Assembly: GCA_001916035.1 (NCBI GenBank)
Contig: MNRQ01000025.1
Span: 1 to 54,418 of the forward strand
Direction of reading: 5' to 3'
DNA: 54,418 bases
Source: Clostridium sp. 27_14
GTDB taxonomy: Bacteria; Bacillota; Clostridia; TANB77; CAG-508
Shown: piece by piece, positions 17,865 through 25,781 of the stretch
Numbering within the stretch: position 1 is the stretch's first letter
Layout: the number at the start of each line of letters is the position of its first letter
Made by a program: the position numbers and the translations under genes
The notes under the pieces: generated by a model
Told to the model about the DNA's origin: nothing
What the model saw: the letters and a program-made list of their open reading frames with translations, nothing else
Database searches by the model: none

Positions 17865-17910
17865 GGAACGCTTAAGAAAAAAATTAAAGTATTAATAAGT
17901 CTAGCGTTCC
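17865..17910 (+). terminator. Possible weak terminator between galE and argS
   Basis: Perfect 8-bp arms 17865-17872 and 17903-17910 (GGAACGCT / AGCGTTCC) enclose a 30-nt A-rich loop; a T-containing but broken tract follows. It fills most of the 92-bp gap. No T-box features were found. Confidence 0.4.
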
Positions 17911-17942
17911 AATTTATTTACTTAAATGAAAGGAAAGAAAAA

Positions 17943-19685
17943 ATGTTAGATATAAAAAAAGAAATATCAGAACAAATAGCCAAAACTATAGAAAATGTAG
18001 AATCAAAAGAAATATATACATATATAGAAGTACCAAAAGACACAAAAAATGGAGATTATGCATTTCCATGCTTTAGACTAGCAAAAACATTAAGAAAATC
18101 ACCACCAGAAATAGCAAATCAGATAAAAGAAAAGCTAGAAGAAAATGGAATATCAAATTCAGAAATAATAAAAAAAGTAGAAATAGCCGGAGGATACTTG
18201 AATTTTTATATTTCTTCAAAAATATTTACAAAAGAAGTTTTAGAACAAATATCAAATAATGAAAAATTTGGCATAGAACCAGAAGATGACAAAAACAAAG
18301 AAAAAAATATAGTAATAGACTATTCAGCACCAAACATAGCAAAACCATTTCATATAGGACATTTACGTTCAACAGTAATAGGAGCAGCACTATATAACAT
18401 ATATAAATATCTAGGATATAATGTAACAGGAATAAACCATTTAGGAGACTATGGAACACAATTTGGAAAACTAATAGAAGGATATAAAAGATGGGGAAAA
18501 GAATATGATATAGATTCAGACCCAATAAACGAATTAACAAAGATTTATATTAGGATAAACACAGCATGCAAAGAAGATGAACAAATATTACAAGCATGCA
18601 GAGATAATTTTAAAAAACTTGAAGATGGAGATTCATATTGTGTAGAAATCTGGAAAAAGTTTAGAGAATTAAGTTTAAAAGAATTTCAACGTGTTTATAA
18701 CTTATTAGGAAGCACATTTGACTCTTGGAATGGAGAAGCATTTTATTCAGACAAAATGCAAGAAGTAATAGAAATATTAGAAAAAAGTGGAAAATTAAAA
18801 GAATCTCAAGGAGCAAAAATTGTAGAATTAGAAAAACAAGGAATAAATACACCATGTATAATAGTAAAATCAAATGGTTCAAGCACGTATGCAACAAGAG
18901 ATTTAGCAGCAATCTTATATCGTGCAAGAAACTATAACTTTGACAAAGCATTATATGTAACATCTTATGAACAAGTATTACACTTTAAACAAGTTTTTGC
19001 AACTGCAAAATATCTAGGATTGGATGAAAAATATATAAAAGGATTAGAACACGTTTCATTTGGAATGGTATTATTACCAACAGGAAAAATGTCAACAAGA
19101 GAAGGAAATATAGTAAAATTGGAAGAACTTTTAAATGAAGCAATAGAACGTGCCAAAGAAATTATAGAACAAAAAAATCCAGAACTAGAAAACAAAGAAG
19201 AAGTAGCAAAAAAAGTTGGGATAGGAGCAATCATATTCAATGACTTATCAAATAGCCGTGTAAAAGACGAAGTATTTGACTGGAACAACATTCTTAACTT
19301 TCAAGGAGAAACAGGACCATATATCCAATATACTTATGTACGAACAAAAAGTGTATTAAAAAAAGCAGGAATAAAAATAGATAATATTCCATTTGATATG
19401 GTTAATTTTGATAGTTTAGAAGATACATATTCTCAAAACATAATAAAATTACTATATGATTTTCATAATATACTTGTACAAGTTACAGAAAAAAATGAAC
19501 CATCAATATTATCACGTTATTTAATAGAATTAGCAAAAGCATATAGTGTATTCTATAATGAAAACCGTATAATGGTAGAAGATGTAAATATAAAAAATAG
19601 TCGTATTTACCTAACTTTTGCTGTTGGAAAAGTTTTAAAAATAGGTGCCAACTTGCTTGGAATGGATATGCCTGAAAAAATGTAA
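17943..19685 (+). CDS. argS: Arginyl-tRNA synthetase
   Basis: This class I synthetase charges tRNA-Arg. The start is ATG 17943 with AGGAAAG upstream; the longer open frame from 17829 overlaps galE and the hairpin and is rejected. In the 580 residues I see the Add-1 N-terminal domain (about 1-100) and the signature DYSAPNIAKPFHIGHLRST, which includes the HIGH motif. The KMSKS region appears as GKMSTREGN. The anticodon-binding domain ends the protein, followed by the family's C-terminal pattern ending GMDMPEKM. Confidence 0.95.
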   Translation: MLDIKKEISEQIAKTIENVESKEIYTYIEVPKDTKNGDYAFPCFRLAKTLRKSPPEIANQIKEKLEENGISNSEIIKKVEIAGGYLNFYISSKIFTKEVLEQISNNEKFGIEPEDDKNKEKNIVIDYSAPNIAKPFHIGHLRSTVIGAALYNIYKYLGYNVTGINHLGDYGTQFGKLIEGYKRWGKEYDIDSDPINELTKIYIRINTACKEDEQILQACRDNFKKLEDGDSYCVEIWKKFRELSLKEFQRVYNLLGSTFDSWNGEAFYSDKMQEVIEILEKSGKLKESQGAKIVELEKQGINTPCIIVKSNGSSTYATRDLAAILYRARNYNFDKALYVTSYEQVLHFKQVFATAKYLGLDEKYIKGLEHVSFGMVLLPTGKMSTREGNIVKLEELLNEAIERAKEIIEQKNPELENKEEVAKKVGIGAIIFNDLSNSRVKDEVFDWNNILNFQGETGPYIQYTYVRTKSVLKKAGIKIDNIPFDMVNFDSLEDTYSQNIIKLLYDFHNILVQVTEKNEPSILSRYLIELAKAYSVFYNENRIMVEDVNIKNSRIYLTFAVGKVLKIGANLLGMDMPEKM

Positions 19686-19686
19686 T

Positions 19687-19715
19687 AAAAAGAAGTGATT
19701 TTATCACTTCTTTTT
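19687..19715. terminator. Bidirectional terminator after argS
   Basis: The stem AAGAAGTGA/TCACTTCTT spans about 19690-19712, is flanked by A-run and T-run, and so can serve both argS and the converging toxin-antitoxin operon. Confidence 0.8.
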
Positions 19716-19730
19716 ATTATAAATTTTTTC

Positions 19731-19998
19731 TTACTCCTCATAGTGTCCCTTACATTGAACTACTTGAATCATATCGTTTTCTACTTTATAAACAATTCTA
19801 TTTTTTTCATCAATTCTTCGACTCCAATATCCACTAAATTGATTTTTTAATGGTTCAGGTTTACCAATACCAGAAAAATTATTTCTTTTAATATCATTTA
19901 ATAACTGATTAATTTTTTTTTAATGTTTTTTTGTCTTGATTTTGCCAATAACAATAATCTTCCCACGCAGTTTCTGTAAATAGTATATTATTACTCAT
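19731..19998 (-). pseudogene. YoeB/Txe-type mRNA-interferase toxin, frameshifted in an A9 tract
   Basis: On the minus strand the start is ATG at 19998-19996, overlapping the antitoxin stop by 8 bp. The first frame reads FTETAWEDYCYWQNQDKKTL and then stops. One extra A in the run of nine (T9 at 19913-19921 on the + strand) accounts for it. With eight, the frame continues KINQLLNDIKRN, GIGKPEPLK, SGYWSRRIDEKNRIVYKV and ends with GHYEE, the full length and motifs of a YoeB/Txe ribosome-dependent RNase. The family's catalytic Glu, Arg and C-terminal His-Tyr are present after correction. It may be inactivated, slipping on the homopolymer, or a sequencing error. Confidence 0.8.
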
Positions 19999-20263
19999 CA
20001 GCCATCGCCTCTAATTCATCTAATGATTTTTTTACGATTTTCCCAGATTCCAATTCTTTAATTGAATTTTTTATAGCTTTTGTATTACTATCAGAATAAA
20101 AAGGATCTATAGAAACTTCAAAAGGAATTCTTTTTTCTCTACTCATTTTTCTAGCAAATATATTAAAAGCGGTACTCATTGTCATACCTAATTCTTTACA
20201 TGTTTTTTCCATTTCTTTTTTTACTTCTTCGTCCATACGAACATTAACTAAAGTTTGAGCCAT
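19991..20263 (-). CDS. RelB/DinJ-family antitoxin
   Basis: This 90-residue ribbon-helix-helix antitoxin starts MAQTLVNVRMDEEVKKEME, followed by the family's GMTMSTAFNIFARKM helix. The C-terminal toxin-binding tail is acidic. I chose the ATG at 20263 with AGAGGTG upstream over the GTG nine bases earlier. It is expected to neutralise the downstream YoeB/Txe toxin and to repress the operon promoter. Confidence 0.88.
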   Translation of the reverse strand: MAQTLVNVRMDEEVKKEMEKTCKELGMTMSTAFNIFARKMSREKRIPFEVSIDPFYSDSNTKAIKNSIKELESGKIVKKSLDELEAMADE

Positions 20264-20286
20264 ATTAATCACCTCTTTCTATTTTT

Positions 20287-20315
20287 ATTATATTACAAAG
20301 TAAAGACAATGTCAA
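20287..20315 (-). promoter_or_regulatory. Promoter of the toxin-antitoxin operon
   Basis: On the minus strand TTGACA (20315-20310) and TATAAT (20292-20287) are separated by 17 bp, a consensus sigma-A promoter 24 bp before the antitoxin start. Confidence 0.8.
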
Positions 20316-20336
20316 TACAAAATATACATACTATCA

Positions 20337-20365
20337 AAAAATGACATATTAAATATGCCATTTTT
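20337..20365 (-). terminator. Terminator after the SPFH gene
   Basis: The inverted repeat with arms around ATGACATAT and ATATGCCAT lies 26 bp beyond the SPFH stop. It ends in T residues when read on the minus strand. Confidence 0.65.
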
Positions 20366-20390
20366 AGTAGTATGTATAAAATTTAAAAAA

Positions 20391-21296
20391 TTATTCCTTT
20401 TTCTTATCTGTAACAATATCTTTCATAGCACCCAAGCTAGCCAAAGTATTTGTAGCCTCAAAAGGAATAAACACTTTATTAGCCTCACCCTTAGCAACTT
20501 CTTCTAGAGCCTCCAAAGATTTTAATTGAACCAATTTTTCATCAGGATCTGATTTCTTAATAGCCTCATAAACCACTTGAATTTCCTTAGCCTTAGCCTC
20601 TGCAACTTCTCTAATAGCCTGAGCCTCACCAGCAGCTCTACGAATTTGAGCTTCTTTATCAGCCTCGGCCTCTAAAATAGCAGCCTGTTTTTTACCTTCT
20701 GCAATAGTAATAGCTGACTGTCTTTGAGCTTCAGACTCAAGAATTAAAGCACGTTTATTACGTTCAGCATTCATTTCTTTTTCCATTGCATCTCTAATAT
20801 CAGCAGGTGGAGTAATATCTTTAATTTCAACTCTATCAACTTTACAACCCCATCTGTCAGTAGCCTCATCAAGAACAACTCTTAATTGAGTATTAATACC
20901 ATCACGAGAACTAAAAGTTTCATCTAAATCCATTTTACCAATAATATCACGAATTGTAGTAATAGCTAAATATTCAATACCCTTTTTCAAATTTTGAATT
21001 TCATAAACAGCCTTTGCTGGATCTGTTATTTGATAAAATACAACAGTATCAATAGTGATAGTAACATTATCTTTAGTAATAACACCTTGAGGTGGAACAT
21101 CCATAGTTTGTTGTTTAAGACTAACAACACTTCTTACATGATCAAAGAAAGGAATTATAATAGTTAAACCTGCATCAGCAACTTTATAAAATCTACCTAA
21201 CCTTTCAATAACATACACCTCAGCTTGTTTTACGATTTTAATAGAACTACAAGCAATAAAAATAATAAAAGCAAGTAATATTAAAAAAATCCACAT
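20391..21296 (-). CDS. SPFH/stomatin-family membrane protein (QmcA/HflK-like)
   Basis: These proteins form membrane microdomain scaffolds that associate with NfeD partners and proteases. The 301-residue protein has one N-terminal membrane segment (about 2-18) and then the SPFH domain (VIERLGRFYKVADAGLTIIIPFFD; ITPPADIRDAMEKEMNAERNKRA). A long Ala/Glu/Lys coiled coil (about 190-260) follows. AAAGGAGG precedes the ATG. It follows the nfeD gene by 61 bp in one operon. Confidence 0.9.
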   Translation of the reverse strand: MWIFLILLAFIIFIACSSIKIVKQAEVYVIERLGRFYKVADAGLTIIIPFFDHVRSVVSLKQQTMDVPPQGVITKDNVTITIDTVVFYQITDPAKAVYEIQNLKKGIEYLAITTIRDIIGKMDLDETFSSRDGINTQLRVVLDEATDRWGCKVDRVEIKDITPPADIRDAMEKEMNAERNKRALILESEAQRQSAITIAEGKKQAAILEAEADKEAQIRRAAGEAQAIREVAEAKAKEIQVVYEAIKKSDPDEKLVQLKSLEALEEVAKGEANKVFIPFEATNTLASLGAMKDIVTDKKKE

Positions 21297-21357
21297 AAAA
21301 AAACCTCCTTTTTAGAAAGAAAACTTTCTAAATATATATTAAAATATTAAAAACTAA

Positions 21358-21795
21358 TTAATAAACGTTTACAGGTACCAATCTTACAATTAATTTAACA
21401 CCATCAATTTTTACAATCTCAACTTCGGTATCTTTAGAAATAATATCATTTGATTCGCTTTGAGCAGACCAAATTTCGCCACCAATTTTAACTTGACCTG
21501 TAGATTTTAAATTATCTATATCTTGAATAACGATTGCTTTTTTACCAATTAATGAATTTACATTTGTTACAATATTTTCATTATTTAAAAATTTTTTTGC
21601 AAAGGGCTTTGTTGCTAAAATTAAAATAACAGATGAAATTAAAAACACTATACATTGAATTATAATATTAGTAGTAAAAAAACTTACAACCATTGTAATT
21701 AAGCTAGCAACTCCAAACCAAAAAAGTAAAAATCCAACAGTTATAATTTCACCTATAAAAAAAGCACCTGAAGCTATTAACCAATATTGCCACAT
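21358..21795 (-). CDS. NfeD-family membrane protein
   Basis: This 145-residue NfeD short form has N-terminal hydrophobic segments (about 4-75) and a C-terminal OB-fold beta domain. The latter has GKKAIVIQDIDNLKSTGQVKIGGEIWSA and ends with VEIVKIDGVKLIVRLV. The start is the ATG at 21795 behind AGGAGGG; a longer frame from 21960 runs through the intergenic region and is rejected. It is the usual partner of the SPFH protein encoded next in the operon. Confidence 0.88.
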   Translation of the reverse strand: MWQYWLIASGAFFIGEIITVGFLLFWFGVASLITMVVSFFTTNIIIQCIVFLISSVILILATKPFAKKFLNNENIVTNVNSLIGKKAIVIQDIDNLKSTGQVKIGGEIWSAQSESNDIISKDTEVEIVKIDGVKLIVRLVPVNVY

Positions 21796-21862
21796 ATATA
21801 TCCCTCCTAAAATGCAACCTATAATACCATTATACAATAAAAAACAATAAAAAGCAATGAAA

Positions 21863-21890
21863 TGTAATGAATTTGTAATTAAAATGTAAT
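21863..21890 (+). promoter_or_regulatory. Three TGTAAT boxes at 11-bp period upstream of exopolysaccharide operon
   Basis: TGTAAT occurs at 21863, 21874 and 21885, one helical turn apart on the same face. The array ends 31 bp before the -35 box of the next promoter and also lies upstream of nfeD. Direct repeats with an 11-bp period are typical of OmpR/PhoB-family response regulators; the link is inference. The reverse-complement array recurs at 45766-45795. Confidence 0.6.
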
Positions 21891-21921
21891 AAAAAAATAA
21901 TATAAAAATAATAAAAAACAT

Positions 21922-21950
21922 TTTACAAAATACGATATAAATGATAAAAT
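21922..21950 (+). promoter_or_regulatory. Promoter of the exopolysaccharide regulatory operon
   Basis: TTTACA (21922-21927) and TAAAAT (21945-21950) are 17 bp apart. The promoter lies 55 bp before the Wzz-like start and downstream of the TGTAAT array. Confidence 0.6.
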
Positions 21951-22004
21951 TATTATGCAATAAGCAAAAGATAAAATAAGAACAAGGAAAGGAATGTAAT
22001 AAAA

Positions 22005-22715
22005 ATGGAAGATATTGATTTAAAAGAACTATTTATGATTTTTTGGAATAAAAAAATACAAATCATATTATTTATAATTTTATTTGCAATAATAGGTGGA
22101 ATATATACAATAGGGTTTATAAAACCAATGTATACAGCATCAACAACATTAGTATTAGCAACATCAAGTGGAGAAAATACACAAGATGCAACAAATTCAA
22201 TAACAACAACAGATGTAACACTAAACTCAAAATTAGTATCAACATATAGCGAGTTAGTAAAAAGCAAAAAAGTATTAAGGAAAGTAATATCAAATTTAAA
22301 CATTGATGTAAAAGAAGAAAGCTTAAGAAAAAATATAACAGTAAGTTCTGTAAAAGACACAGAACTAATAGAAATAACAGTATCAAATGAAGAACCAATA
22401 TATGCCACACAAATAGCAAATGAAATAGCAAATGTATTTTCAGAAGAAGTAAACGACATATACAATATAAACAATATACATGTAGTAGACACAGCAGAAG
22501 TACCAAAAGAGCCATCAAACGTAAATGTAAGTAAAAATGTAATACTATTTGCATTTGTAGGACTAGTTATAGCAATAATATATGCATTAATAGCAAATAT
22601 GTTAGACACAACTGTAAAAAGTGCAGAAGAAATAGAAAAAAATTATGGAATACCAGTAATAGCAGCAATTCCACTAATAGACAATTTCGAAAATGAAAAA
22701 GGAGGTAGAAAATAA
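22005..22715 (+). CDS. Wzz-type polysaccharide co-polymerase / BY-kinase modulator (YveK-like)
   Basis: This 236-residue protein has the two-helix Wzz topology. The N-terminus reads DIDLKELFMIFWNKKIQ, then a membrane helix (about 20-38). An extracytoplasmic Wzz domain follows, with YTASTTLVL and a PKEPSNVNVSKN block before the second helix (about 183-203). In Firmicutes this protein activates the tyrosine kinase encoded next and helps set chain length of the exported polysaccharide. Its stop overlaps the start of the kinase gene. No glycosyltransferases follow. Confidence 0.88.
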   Translation: MEDIDLKELFMIFWNKKIQIILFIILFAIIGGIYTIGFIKPMYTASTTLVLATSSGENTQDATNSITTTDVTLNSKLVSTYSELVKSKKVLRKVISNLNIDVKEESLRKNITVSSVKDTELIEITVSNEEPIYATQIANEIANVFSEEVNDIYNINNIHVVDTAEVPKEPSNVNVSKNVILFAFVGLVIAIIYALIANMLDTTVKSAEEIEKNYGIPVIAAIPLIDNFENEKGGRK

Positions 22716-23749
22716 TGAGAAAAGAAGTAATAGCACATAAAGATCCAAAATCTCCAATTTCAGAAGTATTTAGAACATTAAGAACAAATATACAATTTAT
22801 GAATGCAAACAAAAAAATGAAAACAATATTAGTAACATCAACATTTCCAGGAGAAGGAAAAAGTTGGGTAGCTTCTAACTTAGCAGTCACATTTGCACAA
22901 GCAGGAAAAAAAGTAGTTTTAATAGATGCAGACATGAGAAAAGGAAGACAATATGCAATATTTGGAATATCACCAACACCAGGACTATCAAACTTATTAT
23001 CAGGAATAGAAGAAAAGGAAAACAACATAACAAACACAATGGCAGACTACATTCAAGAAACAGAAGTAGAAAACTTATATGTATTATCAGCAGGAAATAT
23101 ACCACCAAATCCATCAGAATTACTAGTATCAACACAAATGATAAACTTATTAGAAGAATTGAAAAAAGTATGTGATATAATAATAATTGATGGAACACCA
23201 TGTGAACTAGTAACAGACTCTATAATATTATCAAGAATAGTAGACTCAACAGTAATAGTTACAGCATATAAAATAACAAAAAGAGAAGCACTAGAAAGAG
23301 TAATAAAAAATATACAAAACGTAGGAGGAAACCTAGCAGGAGTAGTATTAAACAGAATACCAGTATCAAATAAAAAATACGAAGAAAAATATTATTATTA
23401 TGGACATGAAAATATAGGAAAAGATACCCAAAAGACAAAAAATAAACATCTAGATTTACCAAATCAAGAAGAAATAAATAAACAAAAAATAATGGAAGTA
23501 TTAAATGTAGAAGAACAACAAAATAATATAACAGAAGAAACACAAAAAAATAATCAAGGAATACAAACTGAAGAAAACATAAATAATATAAATCAAGAAA
23601 TACCACAACAAGAAATACAGCAAGATGCACAACAAGAGCAAAATCAACTAGAAAACAATGAAGAAAAAATAATATATTTAGAAAAAACAAATAATATATT
23701 AAACCAAATAAAAGACTATTTAAGTAATGAAAAGAAAGACTTAAATTAA
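22715..23749 (+). CDS. BY-family tyrosine-protein kinase (CpsD/YwqD-like)
   Basis: This 344-residue bacterial tyrosine kinase has a Walker A motif in TSTFPGEGKSWVASNLA (about 46-62) and Walker A' in VVLIDADMRKG. Walker B is IIIIDGTP. A Tyr cluster (EEKYYYYG, about 225-232) is the probable autophosphorylation site, followed by a long Gln/Glu/Asn-rich tail not typical of the family. With the Wzz-like activator upstream and the phosphatase downstream it forms a phosphorylation cycle controlling surface polysaccharide. Confidence 0.9.
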   Translation: MRKEVIAHKDPKSPISEVFRTLRTNIQFMNANKKMKTILVTSTFPGEGKSWVASNLAVTFAQAGKKVVLIDADMRKGRQYAIFGISPTPGLSNLLSGIEEKENNITNTMADYIQETEVENLYVLSAGNIPPNPSELLVSTQMINLLEELKKVCDIIIIDGTPCELVTDSIILSRIVDSTVIVTAYKITKREALERVIKNIQNVGGNLAGVVLNRIPVSNKKYEEKYYYYGHENIGKDTQKTKNKHLDLPNQEEINKQKIMEVLNVEEQQNNITEETQKNNQGIQTEENINNINQEIPQQEIQQDAQQEQNQLENNEEKIIYLEKTNNILNQIKDYLSNEKKDLN

Positions 23750-23811
23750 AAGGAGTAATAGTTTAAAATAATATAAATTGTTTTCAAATTAATGTGTGCC
23801 TTTAGGAAGGA

Positions 23812-24597
23812 ATGAAATTTACAATGATAGACTTTCATACACATATACTACCAAATATAGACGATGGTTCTAAAAGTATAGAAGAAACTTTTAATTTAAT
23901 AAAAGAAGCAGAAAAAGCAGGATTTAAAAAAATCATATCAACATCACATTATTTAGAAAAATATTATGAAGTAGATGTAATAGAAAGAAAAGCCTGGATA
24001 GACACATTAAATAAAACAATAAAAGAAAGAAACGAAGAAATAGAACTATATTTAGGAAATGAAATCTACTTCTCAGACAATATAATAAGCCTATTAGAAG
24101 AAGGAAAAGCAACAACAATAAATAACACAAGCTATTTACTATTCGAACTACCACTAAATGCAAAACCATTTAACATATATAACATAATTTATGAACTATT
24201 AGAATATAAATTAATACCAGTATTAGCACACCCAGAAAGATACACATTTGTACAAAGTGAACCAGAATTAGTATATGATTTAATACAAAAAGGAGTATTA
24301 ATGCAATGCAATTATGGAAGTATAATAGGACAATATGGAAAAAAAGCACAAATAATAGTAAAAAAACTTTACGAAAATAATATGGTACATTTTTTAGGAA
24401 CAGATGTACACAAACAAAACACAATTTACGAAAGAATTCCAGAAATATTACCACAAATATCTGAAATAATAGGAGAAGAAAAACTAAAAGAAATAACAAC
24501 TATGAATGCACAAAAAGTATTAGAAAACAAAAGAATAGATATAGACGAACCAAAACAAATAAAATTATCATTAAAAGAAAAAATAATATTAAAATAA
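23812..24597 (+). CDS. PHP-family tyrosine phosphatase (CpsB/YwqE-like)
   Basis: This 261-residue metal-dependent PHP phosphatase dephosphorylates the BY-kinase. Motifs are DFHTHILPNIDDGSKS near the N-terminus, STSHYLEKYY, GNEIYF, LAHPERYTF (about 140-148) and LGTDVHK (about 193-199). The ATG at 23812 is used here. The ATG at 23824 would give the more usual MIDFH start, and Shine-Dalgarno spacing does not settle it. It is separated from the kinase by 62 bp. Confidence 0.88.
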   Translation: MKFTMIDFHTHILPNIDDGSKSIEETFNLIKEAEKAGFKKIISTSHYLEKYYEVDVIERKAWIDTLNKTIKERNEEIELYLGNEIYFSDNIISLLEEGKATTINNTSYLLFELPLNAKPFNIYNIIYELLEYKLIPVLAHPERYTFVQSEPELVYDLIQKGVLMQCNYGSIIGQYGKKAQIIVKKLYENNMVHFLGTDVHKQNTIYERIPEILPQISEIIGEEKLKEITTMNAQKVLENKRIDIDEPKQIKLSLKEKIILK

Positions 24598-24691
24598 AAT
24601 GAGCAGACATTAATAATCAGTAGATATTAGAAAAGAACAAAAGCGGACATTAATAACATTGCACTTATTTAGAACTTTAATATAATAAAAT
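24598..24691. other. Short intergenic stretch with duplicated GACATTAATAA
   Basis: The motif GC(A/G)GACATTAATAA occurs twice, near 24604 and 24650. Otherwise I see only a TATAAT-like tract near 24680. No open frame is present. Confidence 0.3.
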
Positions 24692-24746
24692 AAAGCTGGA
24701 GCAAATTAATTATAAAAGATTTGCCCCAGCTTTAAAAACATTTTTT
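24692..24746 (+). terminator. Intrinsic terminator of the exopolysaccharide operon
   Basis: Arms 24692-24706 and 24719-24733 pair over 15 bp with one mismatch, and T6 follows at 24741-24746. It separates the phosphatase gene from murB. Confidence 0.8.
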
Positions 24747-24806
24747 ATAAATATAGACTTTTTACAAAAAAAATGATATATTATAAAAATAAAAGGAGGG
24801 CAAAAA

Positions 24807-25727
24807 TTGGAAACAGAACAAAAAAATAAAGAAAAAAAACTCAATATAGAACAAAGTCAAATAAAATACAATGAGCCAATGAAAAAGCATACAACATTTA
24901 AAGTAGGAGGAAATGCAGACATATTTATAACAATAAAAAAAGAAGAAGAACTAAAAGAAGTATGCAAATTTGCCAAAGAAACAAAAACACCAATAATCAT
25001 AATAGGAAATGGAAGTAACATATTAGTAACAGACAAAGGAATAAGAGGAATAGTAGCAAAAATAGATATTAAAAAAACAGAAATAAAAGAAGAAGAAAAA
25101 GATATAATAGTAACATTAGGAGCAGGAAATAAAGTAGCAGAAACAGCGTATAAATTACAAAAAGAAGGAATAACAGGATTTGAAGAATTAGCAGGAATAC
25201 CAGGAACAATAGGAGGAGCAATAAGAATGAATGCAGGAGCTTATGGAAAAGAAATGAAAGACATAGTAATAGACGCAAAAATATTAAATGAAGAAGGAAA
25301 AATAGAAACACTAAAAAATGAAGAATTAAAATTCGAATACAGAAATAGTATAATTTCACAAAAGAACATAATAGTATTAGAAACAAGGCTAAAACTAAAA
25401 AAAGGAGAAAGCCAAGAAATAAAAAGCAAAATGGATGAATATGCAAAATCAAGAAAAGAAAAACAACCAATAGAATATGCAAGTGCAGGAAGTACATTTA
25501 AAAGGGGAAAAGACTTTATAACAGCAAAATTAATAGACGAAGCAGGACTAAAAGGATATCAAATAGGAGGAGCACAAGTTTCAGAAAAACATGCAGGCTT
25601 TATAATAAATAAAGGAGATGCAACAGCAACAGATATACTAAACTTAATAGAATATGTAAAAAAAGAAATACACAAAAAATTTGATAAAAATATAGAACTA
25701 GAAGTACAAGTAATAGGAGAAAAATAA
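24807..25727 (+). CDS. murB: UDP-N-acetylenolpyruvoylglucosamine reductase
   Basis: This FAD enzyme makes UDP-MurNAc for peptidoglycan. The start is TTG 24807 with AAAGGAGGG seven bases upstream. The 306-residue protein has the FAD-binding KHTTFKVGGNADIFI and IIIIGNGSNILVTD. It also has FEELAGIPGTIGGAIRMNAGAYG, the FEYRNSII block and the catalytic Ser in ASAGSTFKRG (about 227-236). A GGAQVSEKHAGFIIN block precedes the C-terminus. Confidence 0.94.
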   Translation: METEQKNKEKKLNIEQSQIKYNEPMKKHTTFKVGGNADIFITIKKEEELKEVCKFAKETKTPIIIIGNGSNILVTDKGIRGIVAKIDIKKTEIKEEEKDIIVTLGAGNKVAETAYKLQKEGITGFEELAGIPGTIGGAIRMNAGAYGKEMKDIVIDAKILNEEGKIETLKNEELKFEYRNSIISQKNIIVLETRLKLKKGESQEIKSKMDEYAKSRKEKQPIEYASAGSTFKRGKDFITAKLIDEAGLKGYQIGGAQVSEKHAGFIINKGDATATDILNLIEYVKKEIHKKFDKNIELEVQVIGEK

Positions 25728-25781
25728 AACAAAATTTACAATTATTAAACAGTATATAGATATAGGAAGGAACGAGGAAAA

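Noticed and set aside
17851..17942. T-box riboswitch before argS
   Set aside because: The 92-bp gap is too short, and no T-box sequence or specifier stem was found; only a weak 8-bp hairpin.
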